From assembly GCA_030378015.1 (NCBI GenBank), contig JAUCGG010000037.1, forward strand, positions 1 to 33,117: 33,117 bases of DNA, written 5' to 3'. Position numbers and translations under genes: made by a program. This DNA comes from Desulfococcaceae bacterium HSG8 (GTDB lineage: Bacteria > Desulfobacterota > Desulfobacteria > Desulfobacterales > 4be13). Below, piece by piece: positions 6,768-15,406 of the stretch. Position 1 is the first letter of the stretch. Each line of letters begins with the position of its first letter. Under the pieces are notes generated by a model. The model had not been told where the DNA came from. It saw only the letters and a program-made list of their open reading frames with translations, and made no database searches.

Positions 6768-7757
6768 TTGAAAAAAGTACTGATTCTGATTATTGGCCTG
6801 ATTTTTGCCTTTGGGACAGTTTCCCAGGCACCCGCAAAAGACACCTGGCCCATGCATCTGAATTACCCGGCCGGAAACTTTCATTCCAAAGGGGCCCAGG
6901 AATTTGCGGATAAGGTAAAAGAAGCGACCAAAGGTGAACTGGAAATAGTCCTGCATCCCGGGGCTGCCCTTGGATTCAAAGGACCCGAACTCCTGAGATC
7001 GCTTGCCGAAGGTCAGTTGGCGATTGCTGAAATTCCGACCGGGATGGTGGAAGGGGATGCCCCAGTACTTGCCCTGACTGCCCAGCCGTTTATTTCTACT
7101 AATACCTTTGAACAGCGTCTGATCTATCAGTTGGCCAAGCCTGCGTATAAAGAAGTGCTTAAAAAATTTAACCAGATGACATTATATACATCTGTGTGGC
7201 CCTTTTCCGGCATTTATACCCAGCGGCCCATCAAATCCGCGGCAGATCTGAAAGGTCTGAAAATGAGGGTTTATGATGGCACGGGTCTGGCTTTCGGAAA
7301 GCTGACCGGCATTGCAGCCCGCAAAATGCCTTTCAGCGAAGTTTATCCGGCCATGAAAGCCGGTCTGCTTGATTCCATGTACACCTCATCAGTGTCCGGC
7401 GTTGATGCCAAGGCATGGGAAGTGCTGAAGCATTTCACCCGCATCAATATTGTGGGGCCCGTGAACATGATCAATGTCAATCTGGATGCCTGGAATAAGC
7501 TCCCTGAAAACACCCGTGAAATCGTGCTGGAAATCGCGGAGCAGATGGAAGATAAAATGTGGAATCTGGCAGGGGATATGGATCGGAAAAGCTTGGAAAC
7601 CCTGAAGAATAACGGGATGACCGTGTCGGATGTCAGCAAAGCTTTCCGCAAGGAACTGGATGAAACCGGCAAAAAGTTGCGCTCTGAGTGGGTCGGGAAA
7701 GCCGGTGGGGAAGCTGAAAAAGTGCTTAAACAGTATTACGGGATTACAGGGAGATAG
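6768..7757 (+). CDS. dctP: TRAP transporter substrate-binding protein, DctP type
   Basis: A periplasmic solute receptor for a sodium-driven TRAP transporter of organic acids (C4-dicarboxylates and similar carboxylates). The protein is 329 residues. It begins with a signal peptide (LKKVLILIIGLIFAFGTVSQAPA, which fits cleavage near residue 23). A DctP fold follows, with FADKVKEATKGELEIVLHP, GPELLRSLAEGQLAIAE and the family segment LKGLKMRVYDGTG that contains the carboxylate-contacting Arg region. TTG 6768 is chosen because GGGAGGA lies just upstream and it places the signal peptide at the N-terminus; the longer in-frame ATG at 6723 adds unrelated residues. dctQ lies 632 bp downstream and no dctM is present. 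The substrate cannot be read. Confidence 0.92.
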   Translation: MKKVLILIIGLIFAFGTVSQAPAKDTWPMHLNYPAGNFHSKGAQEFADKVKEATKGELEIVLHPGAALGFKGPELLRSLAEGQLAIAEIPTGMVEGDAPVLALTAQPFISTNTFEQRLIYQLAKPAYKEVLKKFNQMTLYTSVWPFSGIYTQRPIKSAADLKGLKMRVYDGTGLAFGKLTGIAARKMPFSEVYPAMKAGLLDSMYTSSVSGVDAKAWEVLKHFTRINIVGPVNMINVNLDAWNKLPENTREIVLEIAEQMEDKMWNLAGDMDRKSLETLKNNGMTVSDVSKAFRKELDETGKKLRSEWVGKAGGEAEKVLKQYYGITGR

Positions 7758-8389
7758 TCAGTTGTCCGTTGCGACGAACTGACAGCGAGCAACTGTGTAT
7801 TTTATTGTCCGAACCGGGATGCTCAGGATTAAAGGATTTTCAGGATTACTCTTTGAAAATCCTTTAGGTTAGGCGATTTCCAATAAACTCGACAGTCATA
7901 AGTTCTCTGAAGCCGCTGTTCTGAGTCCCCCTTTTTTAAAGGGGGATTCAGGGGGATTTCAGCAGGTCGGGGGAAATCCCCCCCCCCTTTAAAAAAGGGG
8001 GGAGTTTCCCGGTGAGTCATTTCAGCTATTTATGAGAACTTACGACTCACGAGAATAAAGAACATACCGTAAAACTGATTTTTAACCACGAAAGACACGG
8101 AAGACACGGAATTATCGAAATTATATTTTTCCCGGTATCTTTCATATCGGCATAAAGGTAGCTGACACTCCGGGTTCGCAGTTCCGCCTTCGGCAATCGC
8201 CTGAACCGGAACCGCGAACCGGAAAATAAAGGACGCTCTCTTCTTTTTTTCGTGTATTTCGTGTGTTCCGTGGTATATTCTTTTCTGGAAATCACCTTAA
8301 GCTTGGCCATTCCGGTTCGGACAGCAGTCTTGCGGGATCAGCGTTTTTATCTCAGGCAGCCCAAAAAGAACTGAATTCAAGAGGTAATA
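7758..8389. other. repeat-filled spacer separating dctP and dctQ
   Basis: No gene is seen. From left to right: a diverged GTCAGTTGTCCGTTGCGAC repeat after the dctP stop, and a 12-bp hairpin AAAGGATTTTCA/TGAAAATCCTTT (7831-7842 and 7854-7865). C-run/G-run palindromes around CCCCCTTTTTTAAAGGGGG follow (about 7927-8005), then a long-range inverted pair of CCACGAAAGACACGG (8086) with TTTCGTGTGTTCCGTGG (about 8257-8273). These are the same dispersed repeat types found elsewhere in the window. Confidence 0.6.
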
Positions 8390-8884
8390 ATGGAATCACT
8401 GATTAACCGGATCAACCGGATCAGCGACCATATGGCAAGTGTTTCAGCTATTATCCTAGGCATCATGACAGTACTCATTCTTGTGGAAATTGCCCTCTGG
8501 AATACTGTCAATGTGACCACACTGATTGCAGACGAATACTCTGCTTACGGCCTCGCTGCAATCATTTTTCTCGGAGCAGGCTACACTCTCAGGGAAAAAG
8601 GGCATATCAGGATTAAGCTGATACTGAACCTGCTTCCGCCCCGTGCTGCCGCGTTTGTCAATCTTCTGGCAGTGGCCATAACCACCGGCTTTATGGGCTA
8701 TCTGGTTTTGTATTTGTATTATATGATGGCGGCAACCCTTCGTTATAACTCGACATCAGGAACCCTGACAGCAACGCCGCTGTGGATTCCCCAAGCAGTT
8801 ATGCTGCTGGGAGCGGTTTCCTTTCTCCTGCAGCTTGTGGCCGAGACCCTGCAGGCTGGTAGGGAAGTTTTTCCAAATAACTGA
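8390..8884 (+). CDS. dctQ: TRAP transporter small permease, DctQ type
   Basis: The 164-residue small membrane subunit that partners the large DctM permease. Four hydrophobic helices are visible: about 17-37, 48-68, 88-112 and 128-150. The family's acidic EIALWNTVNV...LIADEYSAYG stretch lies between the first two helices and REKGHIRIKLILNLLP follows. ATG 8390 has AAGAGGT upstream. From 8488 to 8869 the gene is present a second time at 14555-14936. The last five codons (FPNN-stop) come from the inserted DNA, whereas the second copy ends VTSQ-stop. The protein is thus complete but with an exchanged C-terminal tip. No dctM lies in the window. Confidence 0.88.
   Translation: MESLINRINRISDHMASVSAIILGIMTVLILVEIALWNTVNVTTLIADEYSAYGLAAIIFLGAGYTLREKGHIRIKLILNLLPPRAAAFVNLLAVAITTGFMGYLVLYLYYMMAATLRYNSTSGTLTATPLWIPQAVMLLGAVSFLLQLVAETLQAGREVFPNN
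8488..8869 (+). repeat. 382-bp direct repeat, left copy (within dctQ)
   Basis: Matches 14555-14936 at an offset of exactly 6067 bp. Six differences were found, all between 8575 and 8614 and all at third codon positions; the remaining ~340 bp are identical by eye. It marks the left border of the insert carrying the STAND gene. Confidence 0.9.
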
Positions 8885-11800
8885 AGTTTTTAAATTAAAA
8901 CTTCGGACTTTGCAGAGCAGGATTATTTGTGTATAAAGCTGAAACAGAAAACTTAATTAATTATGTTATATGGAATGAATAAATGGCAAAATACGACTTG
9001 AATAAGCTAGGAAGTGATGAATTTGAAAGAATGTGCCAAAGCCTGCTCAAAGAGATAATCGGCAATGGTACCATTACTTTTGGCCCTGGAAAAGACGGAG
9101 CCAGAGAAGCCTCTTTCAAAGGAAAAGCCCCGTACCCTTCACAGTCAGATCAATGGGACGGAGACTGGATGTTTCAGGTCAAGTTCCATGATACTCAGCT
9201 ACTTACTGTTGACAAAGCACGAAAGAAAGTTTTAGATGACTTAGAAAGAGAATTGGATAAAGTTGTAAACAAATATCGTCACCCTTGTGATAATTATATC
9301 CTCATCACTAACGTACCTTTTAGCAGTGTGTATGAATCAGGAACTCATGATAAAATAGAAAAGATAATTAAAAAATTTCCTGAAATTCAGAATGTCGCTG
9401 TATGGGGTGCTGATGATATAGATGGTTTTATAGAAAAATATTCAGCTATTAGAGATGCCTACCCACAATTTTTGTCTCCAAATGATGTAATTACCGCAAT
9501 GGGCAGTGCAGAATCGGAGATTGCTGCCGAATTTTCGGAATCAAATTTTCCAGATCCCCCTATCATCGAAATTCAACGCGATTCCGCTATTGATTACATT
9601 GCCCGTAAATTTAATTCTGACTACCCGAAACAGATGGTTATTGGGGCACCTCAAACAGGGAAAACGAACCTTCTTTCACAGTTTGTAAGACAATACAGTG
9701 ATCGTACTATCAGTTATTTTATCACTTCAAGTCCTTTAACCCAAGAACAATATACATTTTTATATTCGTTATGCAGTCAGATTAGTAAAGTAGTCGGAAG
9801 CACTCCACCCCCATGCCAAGTTACACTTGAAAGTCTCAAGAGCTTATTTTATGAACTCTGCAACAGTTTGGATCGAAAAGCCAAATCAAGGAAAGAATCT
9901 TATTATCTGCTTATTGACGGTCTTGAATGGGCTTTGAAGGGAAAAGAGGGGAGCAGAATAATTGACTTATTTCCCCTGCCTGACTATCCTCGAAGTCCGT
10001 ACATGATATTCAGTTGTCGCTCGGATAAAATTCAAGTTATGCCAGATGATGTTAAACATCAAAGCATAGATATACTTCAATGGGCTTTTAGCCGGAATGA
10101 AACTCATCAATATTTTAGAGATATAGATCTGCCTCCAAACGAGATTGATAAAATTCACTCGAAATACGAAGGAACACCTGGACATCTCAAAATCGTTAAA
10201 GATACAATATGTACAAATTCTGATTTTGATTTAGAATCTGCTCCAAATGATCTCAACAAACTCATTAATCAACAAACCGAAGTTGTTTTCAAGTCTTCAG
10301 ACCAAGCAACTTTAGATGCCTTAAAGTTTTTAGCAGTATCTCCAGTGCCTCTTTTGCATAGTACCTTGTCGGGCCTTACAAACAGTGATCCCAATAATTT
10401 AGTTGACAAGCTCAAATACACGGGACTTATCAGATATGATTCGGAAAAAAAGAGGCTGGAATATGTAAACGAGTTGACTCAGGGATTTTTGAAAGAAAAA
10501 ATAGGAAAAAAGTTGCGAGAAATTACTGAACAATTGCTTGATTACGTCAAAACAGAAACTCCTGATGAAGAGATGTTGACAGATTTACTGTTAATAGAAC
10601 TTGGTGACTACAATGGCTTGAAAAGCAGACTAAGCACGTCCGAAGTGATTAAAACTATAAGCAATCATAGTACAGGTATTTCAGCCATATTTAGAAGATT
10701 GCAATCAGCGTCTGAAATGGCTCAACAGCATAACGATATCTTCGGCTTGATAAAATGGATATTGGGTACTAATGCAGCAAAATCGTTTGTTTCACATGCC
10801 GTAAATCAGAATGAAATTAATGCTCTGATAGCAATCGGCGAATCTCAGGAAGCGCTTCGCAGAGCTTACGAATTACCAGAAATAACTAGTAAAATCCGTC
10901 TCATTGCAAAGACGTACTCTTCAATGAAAAAAAAGGGAGACAGGGTTCCAAAAGAAGCTCTGGACTCGCTAAAAAAGATGGTCGGAAATCTTAAAATTGA
11001 GGAAATTGATAAGGGAATCCTTCAAAAAATTGCTCTCGACCTTTTTCCGACTTTACCCGACGTAGCAGTTTCTCTGTTAGAAAAATTGTTCAAACAGGCT
11101 GAAAAACAGAGTATTGTTGAAACGGCTATTGAATCTGTATCTCAAAAATTGCAGGAACAAAAGGATGGAGATATACTTCTCTCTATTGGAGACAAGATGA
11201 ACAGAGGTTATTTTGTTCACTTCATCTCCAAATGGTTAACTGGTTTATCTTTTAAGCAATTAATGGAACAAATTGAATCTATTGGGAATACTAAGGCGAA
11301 AGAATATGTTATTCGACAATGGTGCAAGCAAAATCCTAAAGATCAAAAAATTACTAAAGCAATAAGAGTTTGGCAGGATAATATTGTTAGCGATAGAAAA
11401 TTTGTTGTCTCTTTAAACAGTCTGCGACAGCTTAGTGAATTAATCATTAATCTTTCAACAGATGATAGGAAAAGCTTAATTGAAATCCTCAGAGTTCCTG
11501 AGTTTACATCCATTGATTCTCCAAAAGAAGAATGGGTGGGTTTCCGCCTCAATCTTGCAGAAGCATTGTTTGAGATTGATTCACAGAAATCACAAATGGA
11601 AATCGAAGAGGTATATGAAAATGTGCTTCAGAATATTACAGAACTTGACGAGAAAGCTTTTTGCTTCGCCAAGTTGTTGCTAACGGTTAGTCGAATCATG
11701 CCTGATAATAAAAAATTGATAACCGATTTAGAGGAACGATTTCAAAACACTTTTGATTCTCTCCGAAGGGATACTGCGTATCAGTTTGAATTAAGCCGTG

Positions 11801-14554
11801 GCACTATTCAAACTTTAGTTGAGCATGATCCTGACCGAGCTTTCACAGTAGCCAAGGAACTCAATACCCAGTCAAGAAGGAATAAAGCAGTACACTTGGT
11901 GTTGCATACAGCTTTACATAAAAAAGGGGAAACCGACAATCTTTCAAAAATGATTAAAGACTCGCTGGAATACTTAGAAAATTTTGATATCGGCCAACGA
12001 AATAGCGTGTTGCTTAACATCGTTAGCGCGTTTATGGCAAGAGAATACACTCTTTCTCGTCCGAATTTGGAAACCCTTCTTTATTTTTCAAAGAAAATAA
12101 AAGATATTACTCTCCAATCCCAAGCATTTGGGAATTTAGCTGGTCTATACAGAAATATTTCCAATGATGAGGCTTTAAAAATAGCGGATGAAGCTATTAG
12201 TCTGTGGCAATATGAAAGTGATCTTAAAATCAAACTTTTATGGGGGTATGAGTTAGTAGAAATTATTTCGACAATTGACACTGAACTCGCAAAACATTTC
12301 TGTAAAGAATTGCAGGGATTATGTAGTCATCCTGGTTACTCTATTGCAGTGGGCAACTTAGGAAACACATTTAAAGAAATTCTTGATTTGGCAATCCGTG
12401 CCATTGATAATAAAACCTTTAGGGATTCTGAAGAAACTATTCGGAAAATTGAATTTCTGATTCAGAGAATTCCAGCCAAGACAGTCCAATTAAATCTTTA
12501 TGCACAGTTAGCAGCAAGCTCTTATCGAAACGATTTTAACCCATGTGCAGAAAGAATTATTCGGGAAAAAATTCTTCGGGGAATTGAAGATATGCCTCCA
12601 AGCCATAACAGAGACTCAGTTATCGAATTCTGCCTGCCTATAATTTTTGAATATGATCAGGTTGTCTCGAAAGAATTGGCACAAGACATGCCGATAACAA
12701 ACAAAAACAGAGCTTGGTATTCGGTAGTACTTTGGGAACTATGTCGTTCATATTTGGGTGATCACAAGCATGTAGATGTTTATACTCTAAGAGTTAGACA
12801 TGATTTCCGAAAATTTAAGAATGTAGTTATTCCGGCAGTCTCTGAAATCACCCATGATGAAGCTCTTAATGCTTTAATAGCTGCTATTTCAAATTCAATC
12901 AAAAATTCATTTTCTGTGGATATAATGGATCAAACCCAGGCTCTTGAACTTTTGCGAATCTTGGATGAAATAGCTGATAAAAAATTACCGGACCAGAAAA
13001 ACATCCAGCATGAAGGTTATCTAATACTCGCTCAGGCAATTATTCATGGTGTGCGATCTTGTATATATCGATCATTAGAGAAGTCGAGAAAAAAAAGGGG
13101 TTTAAGCAAACAAGATATACGTCGCAGATGGAACGATATTGTCTTAAGAGCGAAAAATATACCTAACATAGCTGACAGAGTTTTTGTTTTAGCGGATATT
13201 GCGGAGCATATGAGGTATTATTATAATAAAAAACTGGAGCCTGCCAAAAAAGTGATAGAAGAGGCGGAGAATCAAGCTCAAAATATACCAAATTTGTTAG
13301 ACCGTATAGAAAGATTTGAATTGATTGGTAAATCATGGAGTAAATTGAAAGAAAAAGCAAAATCTGAATATATTATTAAAAAAGCTATCGAATCTGTTGA
13401 ATTTCTTAAAGGATTAAATGCTGAACAGCGACTTAAAACCTTGGTGCAGACTGCCTATAAACTTGATCCGAACTTCGCAGATAAACTTGTTTCCGAACTT
13501 GACAAAAGCAGATATCCTCAACTGTCTGATAATTCTGTTAATAAAACACTTCAAATTGAGCAGTTAATAGCAAGCCCCTCTAAATTAAATCTGCAAGGAC
13601 CTAAGTATGTACGAGAAAATATTCTTGGGACTAGCAGCAAACAACTTATATGCGAATTGGTTTCCGGGAGGCAAGTTCCCATAAGTGAGACAACTGTTTT
13701 AGAGAGATGGTTATTAGAGGGAATGCAATGCCATCCAAGAGTCAGTTTTGATATAGCACACTGGACTATAGAAAACTTACATCAAAGGCAAAGTTCAATC
13801 AAAGTTGAGGTTTTCTTAGAAGCTGCTGAATTGGTTTGTCAGCTTGCTGAACATATCTCTCCAGGCATACAGTCAGGAATGCCTGCGTCACTAAAAGAAA
13901 GTTTTCCGGTATTGAACAGAAAAAATGTGGTCTTTAGCCATGGAGAGGTTGAAATCGCTCAAAAATGGATTCAGAATTGGTTAAGCGAAAATGTAGACCA
14001 ATATTTGAAAATATGTGACCCCTGTTTCAGTCAGGATGAGCTTGATTATCTCAGATACGTACCTGAAAATTGCAAAATAATGGTTATAACAACGAATAAG
14101 CATCTACATGCGGATATTAGACAAGGACCAGAAGAACTCAAATCACATTGGCGGACTCTCACATCTCAGTTTTTACCTAATGTAAGTTTTATTGTTTATC
14201 CCGATAAGTTTGAAGATAAACTTCATGACAGAGTTATATTGAGCTTGCGTTCTGGCTTAAGTATTGGACAATCGCTCAATGAATTAGGTAAAAGTCAGGG
14301 AAATATTACTGTGTTGACTGAAGAAGAATCTAAGGAAGTTGAAAATACTTATATGAGAAGACTTCTTGATTCGGGAAATTTCTTCATGGAACATGGAGTA
14401 GGTCCTCCAACTATGTTCTCTCTATGTGAATAAATAAAAAGGAAGTTATCGCAACGCCAAACTGGTTGTTAAAGTCATGCCAATATAATCCATTGTTCAA
14501 GCTTCTATAGTAAAAAGTAATATGAGACAATACCGAAAGCAGTATCGGTTTCGG
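8870..14554. mobile_element. 5.7-kb A+T-rich insert in dctQ carrying a STAND gene
   Basis: Unique DNA lying exactly between the two 382-bp dctQ repeats. It contains a single large gene, visibly richer in A+T and in AAA/ATA/TTA codons than its neighbours, which suggests acquisition from another source. There is no transposase or integrase, no terminal inverted repeat and no short target duplication. The geometry fits Campbell-type integration of a circle, or a transferred segment, that carried a dctQ fragment. A hairpin GAAGTTTT/AAAACTTC lies at 8883-8904. A possible but weak promoter (TTGCAG at 8910, 16-bp gap, TATAAA at 8932) precedes the gene. Confidence 0.5.
8983..14433 (+). CDS. giant STAND NTPase with nuclease-like N-terminus (Avs-like, putative defence)
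   Basis: An 1816-residue protein. Residues 1-~190 resemble PD-(D/E)XK restriction-type nucleases: Glu13/Glu15 in the first helix, Asp38 in GPGKDGAREA, and Gln65-Val-Lys67 in WMFQVKFHD. A STAND P-loop NTPase follows: Walker A GAPQTGKTN (221-229), Walker B LLIDGLE (309-315) and FSCRS with Arg346. About 430-1500 is helical, repeat-like sequence of HEAT/TPR type, a likely sensor. The C-terminus (about 1650-1790) resembles the PLD-like MIT_C fold: ICDPCF at Asp1679, then LHDRVIL (1747-1753) and GLSIGQSLNELG. Nuclease-STAND-helical architecture and size match antiviral Avs proteins, so target sensing followed by DNA cleavage is inferred. The start ATG 8983 has a weak GGAA site. Confidence 0.75.
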   Translation: MAKYDLNKLGSDEFERMCQSLLKEIIGNGTITFGPGKDGAREASFKGKAPYPSQSDQWDGDWMFQVKFHDTQLLTVDKARKKVLDDLERELDKVVNKYRHPCDNYILITNVPFSSVYESGTHDKIEKIIKKFPEIQNVAVWGADDIDGFIEKYSAIRDAYPQFLSPNDVITAMGSAESEIAAEFSESNFPDPPIIEIQRDSAIDYIARKFNSDYPKQMVIGAPQTGKTNLLSQFVRQYSDRTISYFITSSPLTQEQYTFLYSLCSQISKVVGSTPPPCQVTLESLKSLFYELCNSLDRKAKSRKESYYLLIDGLEWALKGKEGSRIIDLFPLPDYPRSPYMIFSCRSDKIQVMPDDVKHQSIDILQWAFSRNETHQYFRDIDLPPNEIDKIHSKYEGTPGHLKIVKDTICTNSDFDLESAPNDLNKLINQQTEVVFKSSDQATLDALKFLAVSPVPLLHSTLSGLTNSDPNNLVDKLKYTGLIRYDSEKKRLEYVNELTQGFLKEKIGKKLREITEQLLDYVKTETPDEEMLTDLLLIELGDYNGLKSRLSTSEVIKTISNHSTGISAIFRRLQSASEMAQQHNDIFGLIKWILGTNAAKSFVSHAVNQNEINALIAIGESQEALRRAYELPEITSKIRLIAKTYSSMKKKGDRVPKEALDSLKKMVGNLKIEEIDKGILQKIALDLFPTLPDVAVSLLEKLFKQAEKQSIVETAIESVSQKLQEQKDGDILLSIGDKMNRGYFVHFISKWLTGLSFKQLMEQIESIGNTKAKEYVIRQWCKQNPKDQKITKAIRVWQDNIVSDRKFVVSLNSLRQLSELIINLSTDDRKSLIEILRVPEFTSIDSPKEEWVGFRLNLAEALFEIDSQKSQMEIEEVYENVLQNITELDEKAFCFAKLLLTVSRIMPDNKKLITDLEERFQNTFDSLRRDTAYQFELSRGTIQTLVEHDPDRAFTVAKELNTQSRRNKAVHLVLHTALHKKGETDNLSKMIKDSLEYLENFDIGQRNSVLLNIVSAFMAREYTLSRPNLETLLYFSKKIKDITLQSQAFGNLAGLYRNISNDEALKIADEAISLWQYESDLKIKLLWGYELVEIISTIDTELAKHFCKELQGLCSHPGYSIAVGNLGNTFKEILDLAIRAIDNKTFRDSEETIRKIEFLIQRIPAKTVQLNLYAQLAASSYRNDFNPCAERIIREKILRGIEDMPPSHNRDSVIEFCLPIIFEYDQVVSKELAQDMPITNKNRAWYSVVLWELCRSYLGDHKHVDVYTLRVRHDFRKFKNVVIPAVSEITHDEALNALIAAISNSIKNSFSVDIMDQTQALELLRILDEIADKKLPDQKNIQHEGYLILAQAIIHGVRSCIYRSLEKSRKKRGLSKQDIRRRWNDIVLRAKNIPNIADRVFVLADIAEHMRYYYNKKLEPAKKVIEEAENQAQNIPNLLDRIERFELIGKSWSKLKEKAKSEYIIKKAIESVEFLKGLNAEQRLKTLVQTAYKLDPNFADKLVSELDKSRYPQLSDNSVNKTLQIEQLIASPSKLNLQGPKYVRENILGTSSKQLICELVSGRQVPISETTVLERWLLEGMQCHPRVSFDIAHWTIENLHQRQSSIKVEVFLEAAELVCQLAEHISPGIQSGMPASLKESFPVLNRKNVVFSHGEVEIAQKWIQNWLSENVDQYLKICDPCFSQDELDYLRYVPENCKIMVITTNKHLHADIRQGPEELKSHWRTLTSQFLPNVSFIVYPDKFEDKLHDRVILSLRSGLSIGQSLNELGKSQGNITVLTEEESKEVENTYMRRLLDSGNFFMEHGVGPPTMFSLCE

Positions 14555-14951
14555 AATTGCCCTCTGGAATACTGTCAATGTGACCACACTGATTGCAGAC
14601 GAATACTCTGCTTACGGCCTCGCTGCAATCATTTTTCTCGGTGCCGGCTACACCCTCAGGGAAAAGGGCCATATCAGGATCAAGCTGATACTGAACCTGC
14701 TTCCGCCCCGTGCTGCCGCGTTTGTCAATCTTCTGGCAGTGGCCATAACCACCGGCTTTATGGGCTATCTGGTTTTGTATTTGTATTATATGATGGCGGC
14801 AACCCTTCGTTATAACTCGACATCAGGAACCCTGACAGCAACGCCGCTGTGGATTCCCCAAGCAGTTATGCTGCTGGGAGCGGTTTCCTTTCTCCTGCAG
14901 CTTGTGGCCGAGACCCTGCAGGCTGGTAGGGAAGTTGTAACTTCTCAATAA
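14555..14951 (+). pseudogene. dctQ 3' fragment (second copy)
   Basis: This repeats residues 34-160 of DctQ and continues to VTSQ and a stop at 14951. The first ~33 codons, including the start and most of helix 1, are missing; an in-frame TGA at 14523-14525 closes the frame upstream. A GTG at 14580 could in principle start a 123-residue product lacking helix 1, but no ribosome site is evident. Its 3' end is probably the original dctQ end, with the insert having displaced the 5' half. No dctM follows. Confidence 0.85.
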
Positions 14952-15406
14952 CTCCGGGCATTGGAATTGATATGAAAAAATTTTGTCTTGCAATTCAGAT
15001 AATAACTATCAGTAGATCGGAAACTTTCGCAAACAGCGGAAACCTCGGAGGTCTTACGTGAAGAGGTTCCGGGCCGATTGCCAGACCTCCGAGGTTTTGA
15101 TGATAATCGGGCCTGTAAAGTTTTCTGAAACCTCGGAGGTCTTACGTGAAAAGGTTCCGAGCCGATTGACCAGACCTCCGAGGTTTTGCTATCATCGGGC
15201 CTGTAAAGTTTTCTGAAACCTCGGAGGTCTTACGTGAAAAGGTTCCGAGCCGATTGCCAGACCTCCGAGGTTTTGATGATCATCGGGCCTGCGAAGTTTT
15301 CAGAAACCTCGGAGGTCTTAGCTGAAGAGGTTCCGGGCCGATTGCCAGAGCTGCGAGGTTTTGATGATAATCTGGCCTGCGAAGTTTTCTGAAACCTCGG
15401 AGGTCT
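14952..15406. repeat. tandem array of 88-bp palindromic units
   Basis: After a leader with TATCAGTAGATCGGAAA (15006-15022), units start at 15038, 15127, 15215, 15303 and 15391 (spacing 89, 88, 88, 88), the fifth being cut after 16 bases. Each unit holds AAACCTCGGAGGTCT and its inverse AGACCTCCGAGGTTT around a ~28-base loop, plus an ATCGGGCCTG spacer. The fourth unit has mismatches in its right arm. The array ends at 15406, directly against the glnE stop codon, and could act as a transcription barrier or mRNA 3' structure. Confidence 0.9.

Noticed and set aside
8047-8310. Minus-strand 87-codon open frame
   Set aside because: Made largely of CACGAA-type repeat sequence between dctP and dctQ.
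8870-14554. Classical transposon carrying the STAND gene
   Set aside because: No transposase, terminal inverted repeats or short target duplication; the borders are 382-bp direct copies of a host gene.
14522-14815. 97-codon open frame rich in Cys and Arg
   Set aside because: An out-of-frame translation of the duplicated dctQ fragment.
15038-15406. CRISPR array
   Set aside because: The whole 88-bp unit including the spacer-like part is repeated, there are no unique spacers, and no cas genes are near.
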